A stretch of 50,389 bases of DNA from Lachnospiraceae bacterium UBA7086. Its GTDB lineage: Bacteria > Bacillota > Clostridia > Lachnospirales > Lachnospiraceae. Below, piece after piece: positions 43,134-50,389 of the stretch (positions are counted from its first letter, which is position 1; each line of letters begins with the position of its first letter). A program made the position numbers and the translations under genes. The DNA lies in NCBI GenBank assembly GCA_002492525.1, contig DKZA01000002.1, positions 1 to 50,389 on the forward strand. Reading direction: 5' to 3'. The notes below the pieces were generated by a model, which had not been told where the DNA came from, did not search any database, and saw only the letters and a program-made list of their open reading frames with translations.

Positions 43134-44282
43134 CTATATAAATTCAGCAAAAACCCGGTTACTTACATCAATCCCTCGTCTTGTCAGAAAAATACGCCCT
43201 TCCTCGCGCACGAGAAGTCCCTGTTCCTGACATCGCAGTATTTCCTCTCCGAAACAATGTTCTACCTTCTCGCCAAAACACTCATAAAACCTTTTTTCAG
43301 AAATTCCCTCCATACAGCGAAGTCCCAGATACATAAACTCTGACTTTTCATCCCATGGGCTGAGTTCCTCCTTCTCTGCCACTGGCAGATTGCCGGAATG
43401 GATCTGATTGATATAGATTTCCATATCCCGCTCATTGGAAAAACGGCTGTGATTCATAAAAGAGGAGGCGCCCAGCCCAATACCCAGATACTCCTCCCGC
43501 TTCCAGTATTTTAAGTTGTGCCGACATTCCAGTCCCTTTCTGGCATAGTTTGATATTTCATATCTTTCGTATCCGGCACAGGCTAAAATTTCCTCTGTGC
43601 GCTCATACATCCGGCGGTCGGTTTCCTCGTCTACCGGCGGCTCACCGGCATACAAATCATAAAGCGGCGTCCCTTCCTCAAGAATCAGGCTGTAGGAGGA
43701 AATATGCTCCGGTCTCAATTTGATTACACATTTCAACGTCTTTTCATAACTCTCCAAAGTTTGTCCGGGAACTGCCGACATAATATCAATATTGATATTT
43801 TCAAATCCATAGTCTCTCGCCATCTCGTAGCTCTGCAGAAATTCATGATAAGTATGAATTCTTCCGAGACTTTTCAGTTCACTCCCGTCCGTCGACTGCA
43901 TCCCGATGCTCAGTCTGTTTACCCCCATATCGCGGTATAGCTGCAGCTTGTCTCCCGACACGGTACACGGATTACACTCAACGGTAAACTCTTTCAACCG
44001 ATTTATCTGAAAATTCTCACGCACTGCCTCCAAAAGAATACGCATTTTCTCCACCGATATGACAGAAGGCGTTCCTCCCCCGATAAAAATCGTATCGACA
44101 GGGCGAAAACCTGTTTTTTCCTTCCAAAGCTCCATTTCTTTTGCGAGAGCCTCCACATATCGGCACTGTATCTGCTCCGTTGCCGGAAAAGATAAAAAAT
44201 CACAATACTTACATTTCTGTATACAAAACGGAATGTGTATATATAATCCCATCGTCTGTTTGGTTTCGATATCTTCCCTCAT
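43134..44282 (-). CDS. hemW: Radical-SAM heme chaperone HemW
   Basis: 382 residues. Radical-SAM motif CIQKCKYC with Cys20, Cys24 and Cys27 in the order CxxxCxxC, then TIFIGGGTPSVISVEKM, RLSIGMQS, and the HemN_C-like C-terminus (KYWKREEYLGIGLGASSF). HemW is the heme chaperone relative of coproporphyrinogen III dehydrogenase; the short length and lack of an extra N-terminal Cys argue for HemW. It lies 22 bases after lepA, a common Firmicutes arrangement. AAGGA 8 bases upstream of the start. Confidence 0.93.
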   Translation of the reverse strand: MREDIETKQTMGLYIHIPFCIQKCKYCDFLSFPATEQIQCRYVEALAKEMELWKEKTGFRPVDTIFIGGGTPSVISVEKMRILLEAVRENFQINRLKEFTVECNPCTVSGDKLQLYRDMGVNRLSIGMQSTDGSELKSLGRIHTYHEFLQSYEMARDYGFENINIDIMSAVPGQTLESYEKTLKCVIKLRPEHISSYSLILEEGTPLYDLYAGEPPVDEETDRRMYERTEEILACAGYERYEISNYARKGLECRHNLKYWKREEYLGIGLGASSFMNHSRFSNERDMEIYINQIHSGNLPVAEKEELSPWDEKSEFMYLGLRCMEGISEKRFYECFGEKVEHCFGEEILRCQEQGLLVREEGRIFLTRRGIDVSNRVFAEFI

Positions 44283-44304
44283 TTTTCATATCCTTCAAAC
44301 ATTA

Positions 44305-46122
44305 TCATTCCTCATCATCCAGCTTTAATACGCTCATAAATGCCTTCTGTGGGATTTCCACGCTTCCAATCTGGCGCATGCGTTTCTTTCCCTCCTTCTG
44401 TTTTTCCAGCAGCTTTCTCTTACGTGAGATATCGCCGCCATAACATTTGGCAAGGACGTCTTTACGGACTGCCTTTACCGTCTCTCTGGCAATTACTTTA
44501 TTACCGATAGCGGCCTGAATCGGAACTTCAAATAAATGTCTTGGAATTTCCTTCTTTAACTTCTGGCACATCTTTCTCCCTCTCTCATATGCAGAGCTTT
44601 CATGTACAATAAAGGAAAGAGCGTCGACTTCCTCTTTATTGATTAAAATATTTAATTTCACAAGCTCTGCCCGTTCGTAGCCCTTCATCTCATAATCAAA
44701 GGACGCATAACCGCGGGAACGGGATTTCAGGGAATCAAAAAAGTCATAAATGATTTCGTTCAGTGGCAGAATATACTTCAAAAGGGCACGGGTTTCCTCC
44801 ATATATTCCATACCAAGATACACACCGCGCCTCTCCTGACAAAGTTTCATAATTGCTCCGACAAACTCTGTCGTCACCATAATTTCCGCTTCTACAACCG
44901 GCTCCTCCATATGTTCAATCTCGGATGGATCCGGCAAGTTAGAGGGATTTGTCACTTCAACCATTTCCCCATTTGTTTTATATACATGATAGACAACGCC
45001 CGGCGCCGTCGTTACTAAGTCAAGATTATACTCCCTCTCCAGCCGTTCCTCAATTACTTCCAGATGAAGCAGTCCGAGAAAGCCACACCGGAAACCAAAG
45101 CCGAGAGCAACGGATGTCTCCGCCTCAAACTGTAAGGCGGCGTCATTTAACTGTAATTTTTCGAGTGCATCCCGCAAATCCTGATATTTCGCACCATCTG
45201 CCGGATATAAACCACAATATACCATTGGCAAAACCTTCTTATATCCCGGAAGTGCTTCTTTACATGGATTCTCAGCATCCGTTACCGTATCTCCGACACG
45301 GGTACCCTCTACATTTTTTAAGCTTGCCGTAATATATCCTACCATACCGGCTGTCAGCTCCTCACATGGAATAAACTGCCCTGCACCAAACGTACCCACC
45401 TCGACTACTTCCTCCTCCATCCCGGTAGCCATCATATGAATCCGTGTACCCTTTTTCACCGTTCCGTCAAATATACGGCAGAAAATAATAACACCCTTAT
45501 AGGCATCGTAGACAGAATCAAAAATCAACGCCTTTAAAAGCCCATTCTCGTCTCCCTCCGGAGCTGGAATTTTCGTCACAATCTGCTCCAGTACAGCTTC
45601 AATATTTGTACCCAGCTTTGCTGAAATCTGAGGTGCATCCTGCGCTTCAATCCCGATTACATCCTCAATCTCGTTTATCACGCGCTCCGGCTCCGCACTC
45701 GGCAAATCAATTTTATTGATTACCGGCATAATTTCCAAGTCGTGGTCAATGGCAAGATAACAATTTGCCAGCGTCTGCGCCTCGATTCCCTGCGCAGCGT
45801 CTACAATCAAAATTGCCCCTTCACAGGCGGCTAAACTTCTTGATACTTCATAGTTAAAGTCCACATGCCCCGGTGTGTCAATCAGGTTAAACAGATATTC
45901 CTCCCCATTTTTTGCTGTATAAGCAATGCGGACAGCCTGTGACTTTATCGTGATTCCGCGCTCTCTTTCCAGTTCCATGTTATCTAAAATCTGCGACTGC
46001 ATCTCTCTGCTGGTCAAAAGACCTGTCTTTTCTATAATCCGGTCAGCAAGGGTGGACTTGCCGTGGTCGATATGTGCGATAATACAAAAATTCCGAATAT
46101 GACTTTTCTTAATCACTGCCAT
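44305..46122 (-). CDS. lepA: Elongation factor 4 (LepA)
   Basis: 605 residues, full length. A translational GTPase of the EF-G type without domain IV: G1 AHIDHGKSTLADRII, G2/G3 ERERGITIKSQAVR and LIDTPGHVDFNYEVSRSL, G4 VINKIDLPSAEPERV. The LepA-specific C-terminal domain ends with GGDISRKRKLLEKQKEGKKR. It acts on ribosomes. GGAGG is 10 bases before the ATG. It is the first gene of a lepA, hemW, PNP, deaminase run; a divergent gene starts 167 bases away. Confidence 0.97.
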   Translation of the reverse strand: MAVIKKSHIRNFCIIAHIDHGKSTLADRIIEKTGLLTSREMQSQILDNMELERERGITIKSQAVRIAYTAKNGEEYLFNLIDTPGHVDFNYEVSRSLAACEGAILIVDAAQGIEAQTLANCYLAIDHDLEIMPVINKIDLPSAEPERVINEIEDVIGIEAQDAPQISAKLGTNIEAVLEQIVTKIPAPEGDENGLLKALIFDSVYDAYKGVIIFCRIFDGTVKKGTRIHMMATGMEEEVVEVGTFGAGQFIPCEELTAGMVGYITASLKNVEGTRVGDTVTDAENPCKEALPGYKKVLPMVYCGLYPADGAKYQDLRDALEKLQLNDAALQFEAETSVALGFGFRCGFLGLLHLEVIEERLEREYNLDLVTTAPGVVYHVYKTNGEMVEVTNPSNLPDPSEIEHMEEPVVEAEIMVTTEFVGAIMKLCQERRGVYLGMEYMEETRALLKYILPLNEIIYDFFDSLKSRSRGYASFDYEMKGYERAELVKLNILINKEEVDALSFIVHESSAYERGRKMCQKLKKEIPRHLFEVPIQAAIGNKVIARETVKAVRKDVLAKCYGGDISRKRKLLEKQKEGKKRMRQIGSVEIPQKAFMSVLKLDDEE

Positions 46123-46163
46123 ATGATAACTTCCTCCGTAATCCCAAAAATCTATTCCTATCT

Positions 46164-46188
46164 TAGCATAAATTCGATTCTTATGCTA
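46164..46188. other. Inverted repeat in the lepA upstream region
   Basis: TAGCATAA (46164-46171), 9-base spacer, TTATGCTA (46181-46188): 8-bp perfect arms. It lies about 42-66 bases upstream of the lepA start and could be a protein-binding site or part of a leader. Not followed by a T-tract on either strand, so not a terminator. Confidence 0.4.
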
Positions 46189-46226
46189 GAAAAAAATAGG
46201 GAATCTTATTTTTCGCCGTAACTGCC

Positions 46227-46255
46227 TTGTATTTTACACATATTTATTGTAAAAT
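46227..46255 (+). promoter_or_regulatory. Candidate promoter overlapped by an inverted repeat
   Basis: TTGTAT (46227-46232), 17 bases, TAAAAT (46250-46255). An inverted repeat ATTTTACA (46231-46238), 9-base spacer, TGTAAAAT (46248-46255) covers the -10 region, in a position where a repressor could bind. The arm and spacer lengths equal those of the repeat at 46164, though the sequences differ. Confidence 0.5.
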
Positions 46256-46289
46256 GTTTATATCAATACGATATAGGAGGAACACCGAC

Positions 46290-47072
46290 ATGAAGAAAAC
46301 ACTTTCACTGCTTCTTGTATTTGCTATGTTCTGCGGTATCATCACGGCACCGAGTTCATCTGAAGCGGCAGCGATAAAGCTGAATAAGACAAAAAAGACC
46401 ATGTATGCGGGAAGCTCATATAAATTAAAGGTTAAGGGAACGAAGAAAAAAGTAAAGTGGAAATCCAGCAAAAAAACTGTTGCCACCGTTTCTAAAAAAG
46501 GTGTAGTATACGCCCAGTCTTCCGGCACAGCTACCATCACAGCAAAAGTTGCGAACAAGAAACTCCGCTGTAAGATAACCGTTAAGGTAAAGAAGAACGG
46601 AAAAGGCACGAAGGCAAGCCCGAAATCCGCTTATGCAACAAATATCTTTAACTATTATGAAGAAGGCAAAAAGAAAGGCAAATTTTCCATTAAGCTGCTT
46701 CGGTTCGAATCCGGGAAAACAGCCGAAGAAATGGCAAAAAACAATTCCGAAAATTTAAAACCGGCGAAAAATCAAGAATACATTTACTTTAGATTTAAAA
46801 TCTGTTATATATCCGGCAGCCAGACAATCGAAGCAAAAGATATTTTTAACTACTACTATAATATTTATGGCTCGAACTCGAAAAAACAGCTAACGAACAT
46901 TAGCTGGGGATTTTTCTTTGAACCAGTGGACGATTTGGGTACGGCAACCCTGTCACCGGGAAATAAAATCACATGTGGTAAAGCCATATTAGTTGAAAAA
47001 GGTCATGCTCCAATTACATTCCGTATTCAGACAGGAAAAAATTCCTTTACATGGTTCACTACTGCAAAATAA
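46290..47072 (+). CDS. Secreted Ig-like (Big_2) domain protein
   Basis: 260 residues from the ATG at 46290 (AGGAGG 9 bases upstream). A signal peptide (MKKTLSLLLVFAMFCGIITA, cleavage near the Ala-rich AAA at 26-28) is followed by a bacterial Ig-like domain of the Big_2 type about 27-101 (KLNKTKKTMYAGSSYKLKVK, then KVKWKSSKKTVATVSKKGVV, ATITAKVANKKLRCKITVKV). The rest (about 110-260) is a beta-rich domain of unknown function. Very lysine-rich overall. No anchor or sorting motif is seen, so it may be released or held by charge. It has its own promoter and terminator. The ligand is unknown. Confidence 0.87.
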   Translation: MKKTLSLLLVFAMFCGIITAPSSSEAAAIKLNKTKKTMYAGSSYKLKVKGTKKKVKWKSSKKTVATVSKKGVVYAQSSGTATITAKVANKKLRCKITVKVKKNGKGTKASPKSAYATNIFNYYEEGKKKGKFSIKLLRFESGKTAEEMAKNNSENLKPAKNQEYIYFRFKICYISGSQTIEAKDIFNYYYNIYGSNSKKQLTNISWGFFFEPVDDLGTATLSPGNKITCGKAILVEKGHAPITFRIQTGKNSFTWFTTAK

Positions 47073-47097
47073 AAGCTTTTCTTTCGAAAAATGATAT

Positions 47098-47127
47098 GCC
47101 CCCTGTCACTTAACAGGGGGCGTTTTA
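47098..47127 (+). terminator. Rho-independent terminator of the Ig-like gene
   Basis: GCCCCCTGT-CACTTA-ACAGGGGGC (arms 47098-47106 and 47113-47121) then GTTTTAT. On the minus strand it is followed by ATATCATTTTT, so it may serve the convergent transglutaminase gene too. Confidence 0.85.
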
Positions 47128-47142
47128 TAACTATTTTTTATT

Positions 47143-48003
47143 TTAATAATCTCTTTTACTCATAGGATATTTTTTCTTAAATGCCTTCGTACAATAGAAG
47201 GAATCCTTTTTGTGATCCCGGCTAAAGGTCTTATCACTTTTCAAAAAGTAATCCGCATAAACCTGACCGTCATCGGCATCATCGGAACAGGCATCCAGAT
47301 TGTACCATTTCCCTTTTATCTTTACCATATTCCATGCATGAAGATACCAGTTCTGCCCCTCCTTAACTGAACCTGTCACAATCTTACAGGGAATCCCCTG
47401 CTTCATGAGAAGCTTATATACCATCATCGCATATCCATTGCATACAGTCCTTTTTTTATAGAATCCGTCATAAGCAGAATAATTACAGTTTTTGCGTTCA
47501 TCATAGCGTACATGGTCAATCACATACTTATATACCATGGAAATACGTTTGTAAGCAGTTTTCCCTTTTTTCTGAATCTGCTTGGAAACTTTATTTACTT
47601 TCTGATTGACTGCCTTGGTCTGTTTTTTTGTTTCAAAATATTTTATTCCGTAAAACCGCAACTTTCCTCCGGAATAATAACAATTGACCTCTTTCATGTT
47701 CCCATAAAGATAATCGCCATCATCCGTTGTCGTCTTTTTATCTGTTGCCTGCGCCATCTGAAAGAGAACACTGTAGTACACCATATCCTTTTTGCTGTTA
47801 ATTTTGTCTACAATCGAAACAGCTACCTTTTTTCGACAGAGAATGGAAAAGTTTTTCTTTCCCGCCAAAAAATTTTTTGACATCTCCCGGTAAACCTCTT
47901 TTACGGAAGCTGCCTTTTTCGCCTGCACATTCTCCCCCACACTCAAAGTACATACCACCGTCAAAAGAAGAAGACATAACAGGATGGTAAATTTTTTTCT
48001 CAT
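47143..48003 (-). CDS. Secreted transglutaminase-like (papain-fold) protein
   Basis: 286 residues with a signal peptide (about 1-28, hydrophobic LLCLLLLTVVCTLSVG, cut near VQA). The catalytic triad pattern of bacterial transglutaminase-like proteins is seen: Cys188 in RTVCNGYAMMVY, His222 in YLHAWNMVKI, Asp237 in WYNLDAC. This fold is used both for protein cross-linking and for proteolysis, so the activity is uncertain. Very Lys-rich. It starts 18 bases after the chemoreceptor stop, with a good ribosome site (AAGGG), so it is probably on the chemoreceptor transcript. Its convergent neighbour is the secreted Ig-like protein. Confidence 0.85.
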   Translation of the reverse strand: MRKKFTILLCLLLLTVVCTLSVGENVQAKKAASVKEVYREMSKNFLAGKKNFSILCRKKVAVSIVDKINSKKDMVYYSVLFQMAQATDKKTTTDDGDYLYGNMKEVNCYYSGGKLRFYGIKYFETKKQTKAVNQKVNKVSKQIQKKGKTAYKRISMVYKYVIDHVRYDERKNCNYSAYDGFYKKRTVCNGYAMMVYKLLMKQGIPCKIVTGSVKEGQNWYLHAWNMVKIKGKWYNLDACSDDADDGQVYADYFLKSDKTFSRDHKKDSFYCTKAFKKKYPMSKRDY

Positions 48004-48021
48004 ACGCTCACCCTTACTTTA

Positions 48022-50010
48022 TTAAAATTCATTTAATCTATCCTTTAAGTCAGAAGCCAGTACATGAAGCTCCTTCATGCTGCCGGAAAGCTTCTCCACT
48101 GTTTCTGACTGATTCTGCGCCGCTAACTGTGCGTCGTTACTGGAAGCCACACAATCATTGACGCTCTGGTCAATCGCTTCAAATGTACTCATAATTATTT
48201 CTTCCGAGCCTACAAACTGTTCCAGTGCCGTTGTCAACTCACTGTTACTCTCACCAATTTCATCAATGGATGCTTTAATGGATTCAAATACATCCAGAAC
48301 TTCGTTTGAAATCTCCTCATTTTCCTTAAACAGCTCCATAGACTCATCAATCGCTTTTACCGTTCCGTGTATTGTCTCCTGGATAGCATATACCAGAGTT
48401 GAAATATCCTGTGTTGCCTCTGCCGTCTGTGTCGATAACACCCGGATTTCCTCAGCAACAACGGCAAAGCCCTTTCCTGCCTCTCCTGCCCTTGCTGCCT
48501 CAATGGAAGCATTCAGTGCAAGCAGGTTTGTCTGTGCAGAAATTCCGGTTATCGTAGCAACAATTTCGTTTATACTGTTTGAACTTTCCTCCAGCTGACG
48601 AACCTGTCCGGAAATCTTACCCATGTTGTTTGCCGATTGATTTGTTGTACTTTGAAGATTCACTGCCGCTTTCGCAGAAACATCCAGCCGCTTCACACTA
48701 TTTTGAATCTTCTGTGCCATATTTTCAAACTGCTTCTGAAAATGCCCAATATTATCATCAAATACCTGCAGCTGGTCTTTTCCTTCTGTCACGCCGGCAA
48801 ACTGATTATTCATAGAGTCCACAATGCTTTCCATCTCTGAATTAACAGTAGCAGTCTCCTCTACAACTCCCTTGGAGATAGAACCGAGGTTCTCTGACAT
48901 ATGTTCAAGATCTTGAACGGCCTGCGTACTAATCCGTAAAAGCCCTCTTAATTTCTGCATTAACGTATTAAATCCAACAGACAACCTTCCCACTTCATCT
49001 TTTGACTTAACTTCAATGTCCTTTGAAAAATCACCACTTGCCAAAACCTTTGTGAGAGTAGCGATTGGTTTCGTAATCTGCAAGGTTATCAGCAACGTAA
49101 CGACAATACACAATACAACAGAGATGGCAATGGCAATCAAAAAGCCCCAAAGCAATGTGCGAAGTGCGGCGCCAGTTACCGAATTGCTGATAGCCACAAC
49201 GATATTCCAGTTACAGGATGAAATATTACTGATGTACAACGTTCTTTTTATTCCATCATAGTCCTTTAATGAAACATTATCCTTATTCCCCTCAATCGCC
49301 GCCTGAAGGTCAGCATACGGGGTCCCTTCCAGTTTATCCAGTGCAACCGGCTCATCCTCCACATAGCCAAAAGCATCATTCGGATGATTGACAATACCGT
49401 TATTCTGGTCAAGAATAAATACATAACTGTCTTCCGGAACTTCTTCCTTTGCCACAATCTCAACAAGAGTATCCACAAAAATATCCAGTGCCAGAACGCC
49501 CTTTAACGTATCTTTTTTCTTAACCTGAGTCGCAATGGTAATTACGATTTTCCCGGAATCCGTATCCAGATATGGAGAAGAATAGTACAGACCATCTGTC
49601 TCACATGCTTTTTTGTACCAGTCCCTCTGCGTAAAGTCAATATCTTTATCCGGCACATAGCCACTTCCGGAGGACATTACATTGTCCGTTGAGGTAAAGT
49701 ACAAATCATATATATATCCGTTTGTGTTATAGTCCTTTACAATCGGAGTCAGATAAGCAGCCAAATAGTCCTTGTCATAATTGTCCTGAATTTCTATTGA
49801 TTGCTTTTCGTTTACAATAATCTGCGCTTGTTCCTTAATCCATGATTCAATCTCTGTACCACATTTCTGAGCCATAACTGTGTAGGTGTCCCTTGACGTA
49901 TCTTCCACAATCCCGGATGACTTAAAGTAACTGATACAGGATAAGATACACAGACATACAATTGTAATAATACATGTACTCAACACTAATTTCGTTTTAA
50001 GGCTTTTCAT
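48022..50010 (-). CDS. Methyl-accepting chemotaxis protein, dCache, amino-acid-sensor-like
   Basis: 663 residues from the ATG at 50010 (GGAGG 9 bases upstream); the frame upstream to 50130 has no ribosome site. Membrane helix about 8-28, double-Cache domain about 30-280, helix about 285-309, HAMP about 311-365 (ITLQITKPIATLTKVL), signalling coiled coil with NLLALNASIEAARAGEAGKG. The sensor keeps the amino-acid dCache signature residues at exact spacing: Arg129, Trp131, Tyr132, Tyr147, Asp149, Asp176; the first Tyr position (124) is Ile. It is predicted to sense an amino acid or a related amine. No CheR pentapeptide at the end. Own sigma-A promoter; transglutaminase gene follows by 18 bases. 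Confidence 0.93.
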   Translation of the reverse strand: MKSLKTKLVLSTCIITIVCLCILSCISYFKSSGIVEDTSRDTYTVMAQKCGTEIESWIKEQAQIIVNEKQSIEIQDNYDKDYLAAYLTPIVKDYNTNGYIYDLYFTSTDNVMSSGSGYVPDKDIDFTQRDWYKKACETDGLYYSSPYLDTDSGKIVITIATQVKKKDTLKGVLALDIFVDTLVEIVAKEEVPEDSYVFILDQNNGIVNHPNDAFGYVEDEPVALDKLEGTPYADLQAAIEGNKDNVSLKDYDGIKRTLYISNISSCNWNIVVAISNSVTGAALRTLLWGFLIAIAISVVLCIVVTLLITLQITKPIATLTKVLASGDFSKDIEVKSKDEVGRLSVGFNTLMQKLRGLLRISTQAVQDLEHMSENLGSISKGVVEETATVNSEMESIVDSMNNQFAGVTEGKDQLQVFDDNIGHFQKQFENMAQKIQNSVKRLDVSAKAAVNLQSTTNQSANNMGKISGQVRQLEESSNSINEIVATITGISAQTNLLALNASIEAARAGEAGKGFAVVAEEIRVLSTQTAEATQDISTLVYAIQETIHGTVKAIDESMELFKENEEISNEVLDVFESIKASIDEIGESNSELTTALEQFVGSEEIIMSTFEAIDQSVNDCVASSNDAQLAAQNQSETVEKLSGSMKELHVLASDLKDRLNEF

Positions 50011-50071
50011 AGAGTACTTCCTCCGCTTTTCTGCATATATTTTTGTGCCGTAAATGAATGTTACAGAAAAA

Positions 50072-50100
50072 ATTATATCAAATTTTTTTATAACAGGCAA
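50072..50100 (-). promoter_or_regulatory. Sigma-A-type promoter of the dCache chemoreceptor
   Basis: Minus strand: TTGCCT (50095-50100), 17 bases, TATAAT (50072-50077). The -10 is perfect and the -35 matches 4 of 6. It lies between the terminator at 50112-50142 and the gene start; no sigma-D-like motif was found here. Confidence 0.65.
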
Positions 50101-50111
50101 TACGGAATCGA

Positions 50112-50142
50112 CAAAAAAGGCGGCTGCCAATCATTGGCAGCT
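50112..50142 (-). terminator. Rho-independent terminator of the gene at the right edge
   Basis: Minus strand: GCTGCCAA-TGA-TTGGCAGC (perfect 8-bp stem, arms 50123-50130 and 50134-50141), then CGCC and TTTTTT. Confidence 0.85.
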
Positions 50143-50259
50143 ACCCTCTTATAAAGTTATTCCACATTCCATTTAATAGGGATACGGTTTATTGATTACC
50201 AAATGCTTTTCCTGATTGTATTTCATACCATATTGCCTTATGATTTGACATAGAAAAAA

Positions 50260-50388
50260 TCACCAGATTTTCTTTATCTCCTGCTTATCCACCAAGTTTC
50301 CATCATAACTTGCGACCCTTTCTTGAAACTTGGTCCAACCATTTAACAACGTAATCCCTATTTCTCCATTATAGTCATAAACCTTTCT
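50260..50388 (-). CDS. C-terminal fragment of an unrecognised gene (cut by window edge)
   Basis: An open frame entering from the right edge encodes 42 residues (RKVYDYNGEIGITLLNGWTK, then FQERVASYDGNLVDKQEIKK, then Ile-Trp and a TGA stop). The strand agrees with the terminator at 50112-50142. No domain can be named from so short a piece. After the stop there are about 118 bases to the terminator that contain only a 20-residue open frame (50189-50251) with no ribosome site, so a frameshifted or extended 3' end cannot be ruled out. Confidence 0.45.
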   Translation of the reverse strand, partial: RKVYDYNGEIGITLLNGWTKFQERVASYDGNLVDKQEIKKIW

Positions 50389-50389
50389 A

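Noticed and set aside
46700..46718. GGTTCGAATCC, resembling a tRNA T-arm
   Set aside because: It lies inside the secreted Ig-like gene in frame (Arg-Phe-Glu-Ser) and no acceptor stem, D-arm or anticodon arm surrounds it.
50189..50251. 20-residue open frame after the partial gene at the right edge
   Set aside because: No ribosome site, no recognisable product, and it lies between a stop codon and a terminator.

Overview
The window looks like a chromosomal segment of a spore-forming, anaerobic member of the Clostridia, most likely Lachnospiraceae. The reasons are gene content and order rather than any single marker: yqfC-yqfD-phoH-(HD membrane protein)-ybeY, tepA next to a SpoIIIE/FtsK translocase, alr next to mazF, an NfnA/NfnB pair, formate-THF ligase plus FolD, Rex, and two chemoreceptors. 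No rRNA, tRNA, CRISPR array, prophage or insertion sequence was recognised. Nearly all genes lie on the minus strand; only an ABC-F ATPase (39.0-41.0 kb) and a secreted Ig-like protein (46.3-47.1 kb) are on the plus strand. No gene-free stretch exceeds 300 bases.

Reading minus-strand transcription from right to left. 50.4-47.1 kb: the tail of an unrecognised gene with a terminator, then a dCache chemoreceptor followed closely by a secreted transglutaminase-like protein. 46.1-41.0 kb: lepA, hemW, a purine nucleoside phosphorylase and an MTA/SAH-deaminase-type amidohydrolase. 38.9-34.2 kb: rex (strong promoter, GTG start), a coiled-coil protein, nnr, alr and mazF (no antitoxin gene). 34.2-29.0 kb: a strong promoter and hairpin-rich leader, then a CBS/DUF21 membrane protein, yebC, metY and a polytopic membrane protein, closed by a terminator. 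29.0-18.8 kb: tepA, ftsK/spoIIIE, fhs, folD, a zinc-ribbon/chitobiase-C-like surface protein, nfnA, nfnB and a terminator. 18.7-8.7 kb: a MORN-repeat membrane protein, a zinc-ribbon membrane protein, rlmH, pdp, then yqfC-yqfD-phoH-HD protein-ybeY-flippase-like. 8.6-2.0 kb: an unknown anchored protein, two flavoproteins, proB, a DUF896/5-FTHF cyclo-ligase fusion and proA. 1.8-0 kb: a single-Cache chemoreceptor with a sigma-D-like promoter and a terminator.

Functional links: fhs and folD (one-carbon folate path), the 5-FTHF cyclo-ligase, NfnAB (NADH/NADPH/ferredoxin balance) and Rex (NADH/NAD+ sensing) fit an anaerobic redox and C1 economy. proB and proA give proline synthesis. The deaminase and phosphorylase could act in sequence in nucleoside or methylthioadenosine salvage.

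Points most worth a second look: (1) the PgpH-position membrane HD protein has lost the catalytic Asp of its HD pair (HR instead), other metal ligands, and the usual large extracellular domain; (2) a small family of intergenic hairpin elements recurs upstream of yqfC, tepA and the DUF21/CBS gene, one copy forming a predicted three-way-junction leader just downstream of a near-consensus promoter; (3) DUF896 (YnzC) is fused to 5-FTHF cyclo-ligase inside proB-proA; (4) mazF is next to alr without mazE. No wholly new multi-gene system was identified with confidence.
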